In this document: positions 7,931 to 16,003 of the stretch, piece after piece
Layout: each line of letters begins with the position of its first letter
How positions within the stretch are numbered: position 1 is the stretch's first letter
DNA from: an uncultured Lachnospiraceae bacterium
GTDB taxonomy: Bacteria; Bacillota; Clostridia; Lachnospirales; Lachnospiraceae
Direction of reading: 5' to 3'
NCBI GenBank assembly: GCA_910588215.1
Contig: CAJUQJ010000009.1
Span: forward strand, 1 to 64,000
DNA: 64,000 nt
The notes under the pieces: generated by a model
Seen by the model: the letters and a program-made list of their open reading frames with translations, nothing else
What the model was told of the DNA's origin: nothing
Database searches by the model: none
Made by a program: the position numbers and the translations under genes

Positions 7931-9571
7931 TTACTTTCCCTCAGCCACTTTTGCCGGATACCATTTCTGAAACCATGCAGTAAAAAGCCCCATGAAGATA
8001 GGTAATACAGAATTGATAAGCCCAACAAAGCTACTAACAGGAGTTCGCATCAATAGCCAAGTAAAAGCGGATGTGAACAGGTAAAGAACACCCCAAGCCA
8101 TAGTCAAAATACCGTTGGTTTTTAGAAAGAGAGCATTTTGTAAAGCGTCCTCGCCACCGTAGCTGTTCATGGAATAATGGGCCGTAAGAGATACTTTCCC
8201 ACAACAGGACACAAGCCACATCACGGCAAAGGAAAGATATGACAGTGGTAACATCCATTTCCCTGAGCATCCGGCCAGCATGGTAACGGAAAAGCCCGTT
8301 ACCAAAGCATTTGACAAAATATCATATACTGTTTTCTTGTTTCGATAGAAGATAAGGGGGATGAGCGCACAGACACCGATGCTGATAAGGCATCCCCATT
8401 GCTTGTGAATCGCAGGAGCTGCCCACAAAACGATCCACGGAATAAGCATAATATTCATATTGGTGTTTTTCTGCGATGGGTCCGCTTTCACCCGTTGCAT
8501 TTGTGGCCGTGAACCGCCAAAGTAGGTGTCCCATTTCAGCATCAAGGTAAAATCTCCTTTTACCTTATAAAGCCCCTGCATCATGGCTTCATCACCCCGA
8601 ATTTCTCCGGCTGCAATCGAGCGCCATACAGTAACCGGTGTTTCAATCTTTGTGTCGGCCGTTAAAGATCCGTCTGTATAAACATGGCTGCCGTCCTTTC
8701 CCAGCAGGATTTGGTAGCTTTCCTCCACATCTGTATAGTGCATTTCCAGCACAATGTCTTTGCCGGGATAGTTTTCCTTGCAATAAAGAGCAGCCATTTG
8801 TCTGGTGAAAATCAGCGTATCAGATTCTTTTTTTGCAGCATTCTCCCCTGCTTTTGCACTGCTTGAATCAATTCCCCAACTTGCGTCAGCGCAGGCTTCA
8901 AAGGTTTCCTTTGGCAATAAAAGCTGGTCAAGCAGTTCCCGTGTTTTGTCGGAAATACTCCCGCTGGCGTATTCCTGTCCCGCCAACTTCACATACGAAA
9001 GGTACTCATTCGTGCGTGCAGACAGCTCCGGCACACGAAACAATTCGCCCTGACCGCAGAAAACAGTCGTATAATTTCCCCGCCCGCAGAGGTGATCGAA
9101 AAGACTATATATGCCATCGTAGTTTCCTTTTGCCGTATAAAAGCCGCAGGTGGAGATCACCACTGTTCTTTTTCCGTTCATATCATACCGGGAGGGATGC
9201 CCTCCGCTCCCAACCTGTCCGGCTTTTTCCTCCATAAAAGGAAGAAGCATCGGCAACTGGCGATCAATCAGGTTCTTTAGCAGCCCGGGAACTGTAAAAT
9301 AGTACAGAGGGAAACTCCATATTGTAATATCTGCCCAAAGCAGGTCTTGAATGACCTGCTGCATATCATCCTGTATGCAGCATTGTCCGGGAGTACGGTT
9401 CCAACACGAAAAGCAGCCAAGGCAGGGTTTAATATTCATACGACTGAGAGAAAGCTCCTTCGTCTGAATATCCTGAATCCCTTGCTTCATGCCATCCAGA
9501 AATGCAGACGTAAGCCGGTAGGTATTGCTGCCAGTCCCTTTCGGACTTCCATTTATCACCAAGATGTTCAC
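7931..9571 (-). CDS. Flavodoxin-like reductase fused to SCP2-like and membrane domains
   Basis: This 546-residue fusion begins with an NADPH-dependent FMN reductase/flavodoxin fold (MNILVINGSPKGTGSNTYRL). A cysteine cluster (KPCLGCFSCWNRTPGQCC) and the FMN-site WSFPLYYFTVPG follow. Residues ~255-370 look like an SCP2 lipid-binding domain (EMHYTDVEESYQILLGKDG ... KGDFTLMLKWD). Residues ~385-540 hold five or six hydrophobic spans. The GTG start at 9571 overlaps the padR stop as GTGA, so the two are translated together and the protein is probably under PadR control. The domain order suggests reduction of a lipophilic substrate at the membrane; that is inference. Substrate unknown. Confidence 0.75.
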   Translation of the reverse strand: MNILVINGSPKGTGSNTYRLTSAFLDGMKQGIQDIQTKELSLSRMNIKPCLGCFSCWNRTPGQCCIQDDMQQVIQDLLWADITIWSFPLYYFTVPGLLKNLIDRQLPMLLPFMEEKAGQVGSGGHPSRYDMNGKRTVVISTCGFYTAKGNYDGIYSLFDHLCGRGNYTTVFCGQGELFRVPELSARTNEYLSYVKLAGQEYASGSISDKTRELLDQLLLPKETFEACADASWGIDSSSAKAGENAAKKESDTLIFTRQMAALYCKENYPGKDIVLEMHYTDVEESYQILLGKDGSHVYTDGSLTADTKIETPVTVWRSIAAGEIRGDEAMMQGLYKVKGDFTLMLKWDTYFGGSRPQMQRVKADPSQKNTNMNIMLIPWIVLWAAPAIHKQWGCLISIGVCALIPLIFYRNKKTVYDILSNALVTGFSVTMLAGCSGKWMLPLSYLSFAVMWLVSCCGKVSLTAHYSMNSYGGEDALQNALFLKTNGILTMAWGVLYLFTSAFTWLLMRTPVSSFVGLINSVLPIFMGLFTAWFQKWYPAKVAEGK

Positions 9572-10116
9572 AACTCCATTTCTCCTTCCAATCGCCGGAT
9601 GCAGTCCTGCGCCCACTCAATTTGCATTTGTAAACTTCGCCGCCCATATTCTACCGTCATCTGCCAATAAATTGTTTTCTCTTTTTGACCGATTAGATCG
9701 CCATAGGTGTATATGAGCTGTGGAACAGCATCTAAACTTTGTAGGAAGAACTCGCAGCTTTTCTTAACGCTGTCAAAATAACAAATATTTTCTTTCGTGT
9801 TTCTTTCCCCAAGGAAAAAGACTTTCATCAAAATCGGTGTTTTGACCCTCAATCCCAAGTCTCTATCTGCAAGCCATCGCAGTAATTCTTCTCGCCCTGT
9901 TGGTGTGATGGAATAGACGTTTTTATCCGGTTTTCCATTTTGCAGAACAACCGTTTTGTTTACCCATTCCCTTTGTTCCAGCCCTTGAAGCTCTCTATAA
10001 ATCTGGCTGGTTTTCGCATCCCAGAAATAGTTTAGGGAATCTCGAAATATTTCCATAATTTCATACCCAGTCATTTCTTTATAATTGAGCAGCCCTAAAA
10101 TCCCATGTTTCAGCAT
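9568..10116 (-). CDS. PadR-family transcriptional regulator
   Basis: This 182-residue protein has an N-terminal winged helix (MLKHGILGLLNYKEMTGYEI, then SQIYRELQGLEQREWV and the wing DKNVYSITPTGREELLRWL) and a helical C-terminal dimerisation domain, as in PadR-s1/s2 regulators. ATG 10116 has AAGGAGG 8 nt upstream; a longer in-frame start at 10143 lacks this. It is the first gene of a two-gene operon with the flavodoxin fusion (GTGA overlap). A perfect 7-bp dyad between the -35 and -10 of its own promoter suggests autorepression, relieved by a small aromatic or antibiotic-like ligand as is common for this family. Confidence 0.9.
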   Translation of the reverse strand: MLKHGILGLLNYKEMTGYEIMEIFRDSLNYFWDAKTSQIYRELQGLEQREWVNKTVVLQNGKPDKNVYSITPTGREELLRWLADRDLGLRVKTPILMKVFFLGERNTKENICYFDSVKKSCEFFLQSLDAVPQLIYTYGDLIGQKEKTIYWQMTVEYGRRSLQMQIEWAQDCIRRLEGEMEL

Positions 10117-10154
10117 ACGATGCGCCTCCTTGCTCTTTTCCATCTTACACGCTT

Positions 10155-10183
10155 ATTATATTCCACAAGTAGAATATAGTCAA
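10155..10183 (-). promoter_or_regulatory. padR promoter with embedded operator dyad
   Basis: The minus strand reads TTGACT-N17-TATAAT. A perfect inverted repeat TATATTC-N8-GAATATA (10157-10178) fills the spacer and touches both hexamers, an ideal place for an autorepressor such as PadR. Confidence 0.8.
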
Positions 10184-10273
10184 TAGAGAAAAGAGGGAAG
10201 AATTAGCACGCACTGTTTACATTTTCCTAAGGGTTTTCATGGGACCGTAGACCTCAAAGTCAAATTTTATGTA

Positions 10274-10302
10274 TTGCTTTTTAATTCATTTTGGTATATA
10301 AT
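10274..10302 (+). promoter_or_regulatory. Promoter of truncated MATE gene
   Basis: The plus strand reads TTGCTT-N17-TATAAT. Transcription would start near 10309 and give a leader of about 110 nt before the ATG at 10421. Confidence 0.75.
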
Positions 10303-10348
10303 ATCGTACTGGAAACAACGTTGCTTTTTGCCACCGGGTAAAGAGATT

Positions 10349-10400
10349 ATGCGTCAGACTTTCTATCGTTAGGTCATAGAAGATAGAAAGTTCTGACGCT
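10349..10400 (+). terminator. Leader attenuator hairpin with possible 7-codon leader peptide
   Basis: GCGTCAGACTTTCTATC (10351-10367) pairs with GATAGAAAGTTCTGACGC (one bulged T), followed by TTTT. This is a strong intrinsic terminator 20 nt upstream of the MATE ATG. A short reading frame MRQTFYR-stop (10349-10372) fills the 5' arm, so a ribosome on it would melt the stem. The leader peptide has only a weak upstream AAGAGA as ribosome site. Attenuation of resistance genes in this way is well known; here it is inferred. Confidence 0.65.
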
Positions 10401-10420
10401 TTTAATTTAAGGAGATCTCT

Positions 10421-10888
10421 ATGGAAACCAAAACGCTACTGAAAGAATTTTCGCAATATGTAATATTAAATATATGCGGCATGATTGGCTTATCATGTTA
10501 TATACTCGCTGATACCTTTTTCGTTTCAAACGGTTTAGGTGCAAATGGTCTGACCGCACTTAATTTAGCTATTCCGATATATAGCTTTGTGCATGGAATC
10601 GGTCTGATGTTTGGAATGGGAGGTGCAACCAAATATTCCATTTACAGAGGGCAAAAAGAATATAAAAATGCAGATAAATCTTTTTCAGGCATAATATATA
10701 TTATGTCTGCATTGGCTGTCATTTTTATGCTGACAGGTATTCTCTTTTCCGGACAACTGACAAGATTATTAGGCGCTGATAAAAATGTCTATCATATGTA
10801 TACTTGTAGCGTTATACCTCTTCTGAGAAAACGAGAGAATTTTTTCTTTAGGAAAAGCGGTAGGGACAATCAATTCCCTACCGCTTAA
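10421..10888 (+). pseudogene. MATE-family exporter, truncated after ~131 residues
   Basis: The first ~131 residues are a normal MATE N-terminus: METKTLLKEFSQYVILNICG, ADTFFVSNGLGANGLTALNL, GMGGATKYSIYRGQKEYKNA. They cover about three of the usual twelve helices. From about 10815 the frame changes to unrelated basic sequence (LLRKRENFFFRKSG) and stops at 10888. A full MATE protein is about 450 residues, so this cannot transport. A perfect 12-bp inverted repeat and a decayed IS3-type transposase follow, so insertion and deletion probably removed the rest. The intact promoter, attenuator and ribosome site (AAGGAG) suggest it was recently functional. Confidence 0.85.
10855..10886. terminator. Perfect 12-bp inverted repeat, terminator-like
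   Basis: AAGCGGTAGGGA and TCCCTACCGCTT flank an 8-nt loop. On the minus strand the stem is followed by TTTTCC, so it may terminate transcription from the transposase side. It could also be the end of the inserted element. Confidence 0.6.
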
Positions 10889-10996
10889 GTGCTTTATACA
10901 AAAATCAGTTCTGTTTGTACGATTTCTCTTGCCCTTAATTTTGCCCTTATAAGCAGTCAGGGAAAGAGTAAACTTGTGTGAAATCATAAGCATTGA

Positions 10997-11343
10997 CTAT
11001 CCCGCCGCCCTGTCTGTTATCGCTCCATATCCTGCTTTCCGTGGGGCTGTTATTCCCGCTGTTCCTGCCGCAAGATACTGTAAACGCTCTTTCTGATTTT
11101 TGCGTGCTTCTGCTGAGTCCTGATAGGTATGGAAATAGATTTCCTCCTTTTTCAGCACGGAATGGAACGACTCAATACAGGCATTGTCATAGGGGTTCCC
11201 CTTACAGCTAAATGAATGCAGGATTCCCTGCTGACCAGATTTTCAAATATCTGGCTTGTATACTGGCCTCCAAGGTAACTGTGTAGGATGATTCCCTCTG
11301 TTTCCTTGACATTCAGACACGCATTCTTTACTGCCCGGACTGT
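10997..11343 (-). pseudogene. IS3-family transposase (OrfB) fragment, frameshifted
   Basis: The minus strand first reads ETEGIILHSYLGGQYTSQIFENL, the DDE-domain region of IS3-type OrfB where HSDxGxQYTS is expected; the catalytic Asp has become Tyr. After a frameshift the second frame gives YDNACIESFHSVLKKEEIYF, containing the catalytic Glu region. The N-terminal half of OrfB and OrfA are missing, and the C-terminus has drifted. It is an inactive relic at the edge between AT-rich accessory DNA and the hemZ core gene. Confidence 0.8.
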
Positions 11344-11380
11344 GTACTAACCCTATTTTGATGTACAGTAAAACCTCTTT

Positions 11381-12874
11381 TTAATCTTCAAGAAGTTTCC
11401 GTTTTCTCTCAATCATTTCGTCAATTCTTTCTATGAAAGACGCTACATCCTTGACATTTTCGCATCTCTCGATCCGCCCGTCAGGGTATACCCTTTTTGA
11501 TATGCTCCCGGCTCCGACAGCGATAATGGTCTGTTTCTCCTCCATGATCAGAATATTATAGATCCCGTATTTCCCTTCCACGGAATAGCCCACATTCTCG
11601 AAATTCCCGGACATATTCTTCTGGCGGTACAGATAGTAGGGCACCATATTCATGGCTCGTGCCCCTGCTGCCGCGATCGACATCGTCGCCTCCGTATTGT
11701 TGTAAGCGGTCACTCCGTTTTCCGCAATCCACTTTTGGAGTCCGGAAGCTTTCTTTACCGCCAAAGAGTGCACAGTCAGGGCGTCCGGTGACAGCGCCAC
11801 GATCTCCTCTATAGTAGCCTGGACATCCTCCTTCGTCTCTCCCGGCAGGCCGAGGATGATGTCCATATTGATATTATCAAATCCTACTTTTCGTGCCAGC
11901 CAAAAGGCATCCTTCACCTGCTCCACCGTATGCTGCCTGCCGATCAGTTTAAGGGTCTCCTGTTTCATCGTCTGTGGATTGACGGATATTCGCGTCACGC
12001 CATGGCCTAACAACACCTTAAGTTTCTCCTCCGTAATGCTGTCCGCGCGCCCCGCTTCCACCGTAAATTCTTGCACGGTATCGAACGCAAATGTCTCTTT
12101 CAATTTCGTGAGTAACCTGTCCAGTTCTTCCGCCGACAAGGAACTGGGCGTGCCGCCGCCGATATAGACGGTATCCAGTATCCTGTCCCGGTACATCCGC
12201 GCTACTGCTTTCATCTCCTGTTCCAGCGCAGACAGATAGTCCGCCACGCGTTTCTTCCATACGCTGATCGGGTAGGAGGTAAAGGAACAATATAGGCAAG
12301 TGGTCGGGCAAAAAGGGATACCGACGTAAAGGCTGTATCCATTCTCATAGTGCAGTGTGCTTAAGATCTCCCTCTCCCGCTTTGCGATCTCAATCCCCAG
12401 CCCGATCTTTTCTTCACTGACGAAATGCTTCTTTTGAAGAAACGCTGACACATCCTGCTCACTCTTCCCATCCTCCAACATAGTCAAGGCAATCTTTGTA
12501 GGCCGTATCCCCGTCAGGTTTCCCCAAGGCAGTGTCATCCCGGTCTCTTCTCGCAGAGAAGTGTAGAGAAACTGTTTGAATCTGTCTTTATATTCAGATG
12601 GATCTACCTGGTCTGTATCATGCCAGATGTACACACTACTGTTCTTTCCCTCAATATTATGTAAACCTTCTCTATGCACCGTAAACTTTACTTCCGTCCC
12701 GCTAAATTCCAGTTCCATCACCGGAACCGTCTCCCGCACTCTTCTGTCCTTCACCACCGACTCAGGCGTCAGAATCTTCAGTTCCCACGCCGGGTAGAAT
12801 GCCTTCACCAACGCATGGATATCATATTCAAACTGTGCTTTATTACTCTTAAGTACATGCAAAACTCCGTCCAT
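11381..12874 (-). CDS. hemZ: HemZ, oxygen-independent coproporphyrinogen III dehydrogenase-like radical SAM enzyme
   Basis: This 497-residue radical SAM protein carries the 4Fe-4S motif CPTTCLYCSF (Cys189, Cys193, Cys196), followed by YIGGGTPSSLSAEELDRLL and RISVNPQTM, all typical of the HemN/HemZ group. The long N-terminal domain (first 180 residues) is characteristic of HemZ. In the family the enzyme performs oxidative decarboxylation of coproporphyrinogen III in anaerobic heme synthesis; some relatives are heme chaperones. The ATG at 12874 has AAAGGA unusually close, so the exact start is uncertain. It stands alone between an eno terminator and the island boundary. Confidence 0.9.
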   Translation of the reverse strand: MDGVLHVLKSNKAQFEYDIHALVKAFYPAWELKILTPESVVKDRRVRETVPVMELEFSGTEVKFTVHREGLHNIEGKNSSVYIWHDTDQVDPSEYKDRFKQFLYTSLREETGMTLPWGNLTGIRPTKIALTMLEDGKSEQDVSAFLQKKHFVSEEKIGLGIEIAKREREILSTLHYENGYSLYVGIPFCPTTCLYCSFTSYPISVWKKRVADYLSALEQEMKAVARMYRDRILDTVYIGGGTPSSLSAEELDRLLTKLKETFAFDTVQEFTVEAGRADSITEEKLKVLLGHGVTRISVNPQTMKQETLKLIGRQHTVEQVKDAFWLARKVGFDNINMDIILGLPGETKEDVQATIEEIVALSPDALTVHSLAVKKASGLQKWIAENGVTAYNNTEATMSIAAAGARAMNMVPYYLYRQKNMSGNFENVGYSVEGKYGIYNILIMEEKQTIIAVGAGSISKRVYPDGRIERCENVKDVASFIERIDEMIERKRKLLED

Positions 12875-12938
12875 TCCTTTCTTTTGCTTCTTCTACTGCT
12901 TCTTCACATTTGGAAAAAGTACTATACGCATAGATATT

Positions 12939-12967
12939 ATTTTAGCCTATCCCGTATAAAAGCGCAA
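12939..12967 (-). promoter_or_regulatory. hemZ promoter
   Basis: The minus strand reads TTGCGC-N17-TAAAAT, about 65 nt upstream of the hemZ start. Confidence 0.6.
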
Positions 12968-12991
12968 TAAACAGATACCATTCCAACAAAA

Positions 12992-13024
12992 CCCGCCACC
13001 GCATAATCTTTATGCAGCAGCAGG
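12992..13024 (-). terminator. eno terminator
   Basis: On the minus strand CCTGCTGCTGCATAA can pair along all 15 positions (several G-U) with TTATGCGGTGGCGGG, followed by TTTTGTTG. It lies 65 nt after the eno stop. Confidence 0.75.
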
Positions 13025-13088
13025 TTTTCATCTACCCGCCCGGTCATTATCCCGCATCCATATATCCCGGCACGGTTCGCCATACCTT

Positions 13089-14486
13089 TTACATCATATT
13101 AAACGGATCCTTATAGCAAGCCACAGTCCTCAGGTCTTCTTCAATCCGCAGCAGCTGGTTATATTTCGCCACCCGATCGCTTCTGCAGGGCGCCCCCGTC
13201 TTGATCTGTCCCGCATTGACCGCCACCGCCAGATCGGCGATAAAGGTATCCTCCGTCTCACCGGAGCGGTGGGATATCACTGCTTTGTAACCGTTCTTCT
13301 GTGCCATCTCGATGGCGTCCATAGCCTCACTGACCGTACCGATCTGGTTCACTTTGACAAGGATCGCATTCGCTACATGCAGCTTGATTCCTGCATCCAG
13401 GCGCTTCGTATTGGTCACGAATAGATCGTCTCCCACAAGCTGAATCTTATCACCCAACTTCTTTGTCATCATCTGCCAGCCATCCCAATCATCCTCCGCC
13501 AGTCCGTCCTCAATGGAGATAATGGGGTAACGCTCCACCAGTTCTTCATAGTAGGCTACCATCTCCTCCGTACTTCTGGTGATCTCCTGTAACTCCGCCT
13601 CACCGGCAAACTCAACGCCCGCTTCATAACACTCCGCCACACGGCTGCCTCTGACCTTATTTCTCTTCCGTTTCAGTTCGGTTTCTCCCGGGAAATGATA
13701 CACCCCGTCCGCCTCATTGTAAAGCTCGGAGGCCGCCACATCCAGCGCAATCTTGATATCCCGCCCCGGCGTATATCCGGCAGCCTTGATGGACTCCACA
13801 ATCAGATCAAGTACCCCGAATGCGTCCGGCAGCGACGGCGCAAATCCGCCCTCATCACCCACGCCGGTGGACAGTCCTCTGTCATTACAGATTTTCTTCA
13901 AGTTATGGTATATTTCCGCACAAATCCGCAAACCGTCCTCGAAGTTCTCAGCCTGCACCGGCATGATCATAAATTCCTGGAAATCCACTGTATTATCTGC
14001 ATGTTTGCCGCCGTTTAGAATATTCATCATCGGCACTGGCAGCAATCTCGTGTAAGCACCGCCCAGATATCTGTACAACGGAATTCCCATCGCCTCCGCA
14101 CTCACTTTGGCACAGGCCATGGATACTCCCAGCGTAGCATTTGCTCCAAGATTGCTCTTGTTGTCTGTGCCGTCCAAATCGATCAGAATCCGGTCGATCA
14201 GCCCCTGGTCAAAGGCATTCATACCCGTCAACGCTTCCCTGATCTTCGTATTTACATTGTTCACCGCCTTGGTCGTACCAAGTCCGAAGTATCTGGTCTC
14301 ACCGTCTCTTAGCTCCACCGCCTCGAAGCGTCCGGTGCTGGCACCGCTGGGCACTGCCGCCCGTCCCACATACTGGGTGCCGCCTACTTCCTTTTCCACC
14401 GTCACTTCCGCTTCAACTGTCGGATTTCCCCTGGAATCCAGAATCTCCCTTGCATGTACATCTACGATCCTCAATTTCATAGCCAT
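13089..14486 (-). CDS. eno: Enolase
   Basis: This is a 465-residue phosphopyruvate hydratase converting 2-phosphoglycerate to phosphoenolpyruvate. Motifs are REILDSRGNPTVEAEV, PSGASTGRFEAVELRDG, the Mg ligands in ISIEDGLAEDDW and LVGDDLFVTN, the catalytic lysine in AILVKVNQIGT, and SHRSGETEDTFIADLAV. ATG 14486 has AGGAGG 8 nt upstream; a longer in-frame start at 14540 has none. It is about 30 residues longer than usual (~430) because of a basic insertion (ELKRKRNKVRGSRVAEC and following) before EEMVAYYEELVERYPI. A TATAAT box sits near 14550. The gene is monocistronic with its own terminator. Confidence 0.97.
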   Translation of the reverse strand: MAMKLRIVDVHAREILDSRGNPTVEAEVTVEKEVGGTQYVGRAAVPSGASTGRFEAVELRDGETRYFGLGTTKAVNNVNTKIREALTGMNAFDQGLIDRILIDLDGTDNKSNLGANATLGVSMACAKVSAEAMGIPLYRYLGGAYTRLLPVPMMNILNGGKHADNTVDFQEFMIMPVQAENFEDGLRICAEIYHNLKKICNDRGLSTGVGDEGGFAPSLPDAFGVLDLIVESIKAAGYTPGRDIKIALDVAASELYNEADGVYHFPGETELKRKRNKVRGSRVAECYEAGVEFAGEAELQEITRSTEEMVAYYEELVERYPIISIEDGLAEDDWDGWQMMTKKLGDKIQLVGDDLFVTNTKRLDAGIKLHVANAILVKVNQIGTVSEAMDAIEMAQKNGYKAVISHRSGETEDTFIADLAVAVNAGQIKTGAPCRSDRVAKYNQLLRIEEDLRTVACYKDPFNMM

Positions 14487-14579
14487 AAAAAAACCTCCTG
14501 TGCGCACTGGTTTATAACCGTTTTCCATTATTATGCACACAGAAAGTTTTAATTATACTCGATATGGCTGTCGTGTCCT

Positions 14580-15950
14580 CTACTCGTTCCTGATCGCTGC
14601 CAACGGACTCAATTTCATGGCTCTTCTTGCCGGAAAGAAACCGGCCACCATACCCACCAAGATCGCGAAGATAAGGGACAACAGCACCAGCCAGAGCGGG
14701 ATATAGGATATTTCCGACGAATTAGCACTTCCTACTCCGACAATCCCCACATTCATCATATCCTGTCCACCACTTGCAGAAATCTTGTTGATCACAAAGG
14801 AGATGATAAAACTTAACATCAACCCGATCACACCACCGATAAATCCGATAAATCCGGCCTCCATCAGAAATAAAGTACGAATATTGCGCAGATCACAGCC
14901 AAGCACCTTCATTACGCCGATCTCTTTCGTACGCTCATAGATAGACATCATCATCGTATTCGTGATACCAATAGCCGCCACAAACAGGGATACCGCGCCA
15001 ATACCGCCCAGCACGGCCTGCACATATCTCATGGAGTTCTGGGCAGACGACACCCATTCCGCATTGCTCCAGGCATCATACCCTAAGTCCTCCGTCAGGT
15101 GGTTCTGGATCTCCATCACATATTCCATACTGTCCACATTCACCAGCAGCTGATTGTAAAAGATCTCTTTATAGGGTTTTCCGGTCTTGGTCTGAGGCTG
15201 TCCCGGTATTACCTTATTCTTAAAGATCTTCTTCAGCTGTGGAATCAGCTGTTCCATGTCGCAGAACGTATACCAGCCATATTGTGACCAGGAATCTTCC
15301 TCATTGGGCGCCTCCACGCCGCATGTCTCAATCATATATTTCTTCGGCGGCTTGGGCGTCTGCCCATCCTCCGACGGATACATAGACTCATAGTAAGCGT
15401 CCCTGTCGAAGATGATAAAGATCGGGTCGCGCATCAGATCGATATCCGGCGTCTCACCGTAGGGGTTACTCGACTTCGGATTATAGAAATTCTGCAACAC
15501 CTGGTTTCCATAGAAGAAGGTCAGCTGGTCATCCTCTCCCGGAAGTCTTCCCTCCCCGACCTTGATATTCATATCCGCAAACACTTCCTTCGGCACCCCT
15601 CTGACCTGCAGATACCCTTCATAGCTCCCGTACTTGGCCAGCACAGACACCTCCAGGATCGGCTGTACGGATTCTACATGCTCCAGCGCTTCCAGACTTT
15701 GTACAAGAGTATCATCGAGTCGTTTATCTTCCGCATTCTCACTGTCCCACGGTTCATTCACTTGAATCTGCGTCAAGCTCCCGTAAGACTCATACTCCGC
15801 CATCATGGAACGACTCAGCCCCAATCCCAGAGAGACCATCACGACAATGGATGCCACACCGATCACAACGCCCAGGACCGTCAATATAGTTCTCACTTTT
15901 CTTTTCCACAAATTACCGCTGCTCATCCGCAGCAAATCAAGCAATTTCAT
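14580..15950 (-). CDS. MacB/FtsX-like ABC transporter permease
   Basis: This 456-residue protein has an N-terminal span (RKVRTILTVLGVVIGVASIVV), a ~260-residue extracytoplasmic MacB periplasmic-core-like region, and three C-terminal spans. It ends in the FtsX signature (ERTKEIGVMKVLGCDLRNI ... FPARRAMKLSPLAAIRNE). It is the last gene of a three-gene operon with an ATPase (17888-18622) and a secreted membrane-anchored protein (16004-17830). ATG 15950 has GGAG 9 nt upstream. MacB-type permeases work as mechanotransmitters in export of peptides, lipids or antibiotics. The substrate here is unknown. Confidence 0.88.
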   Translation of the reverse strand: MKLLDLLRMSSGNLWKRKVRTILTVLGVVIGVASIVVMVSLGLGLSRSMMAEYESYGSLTQIQVNEPWDSENAEDKRLDDTLVQSLEALEHVESVQPILEVSVLAKYGSYEGYLQVRGVPKEVFADMNIKVGEGRLPGEDDQLTFFYGNQVLQNFYNPKSSNPYGETPDIDLMRDPIFIIFDRDAYYESMYPSEDGQTPKPPKKYMIETCGVEAPNEEDSWSQYGWYTFCDMEQLIPQLKKIFKNKVIPGQPQTKTGKPYKEIFYNQLLVNVDSMEYVMEIQNHLTEDLGYDAWSNAEWVSSAQNSMRYVQAVLGGIGAVSLFVAAIGITNTMMMSIYERTKEIGVMKVLGCDLRNIRTLFLMEAGFIGFIGGVIGLMLSFIISFVINKISASGGQDMMNVGIVGVGSANSSEISYIPLWLVLLSLIFAILVGMVAGFFPARRAMKLSPLAAIRNE

Positions 15951-16003
15951 ATGCTTCTCCACTCCACCTGCCGTCCCTGTTACTGACAGCCGCATTCCTT
16001 TTC

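Noticed and set aside
10769..10993. Minus-strand frame across the MATE junction (MLMISHKFTLSLTAYKG...)
   Set aside because: It has no recognisable family, and its second half is the antisense of the MATE gene. Probably a chance frame across insertion debris.
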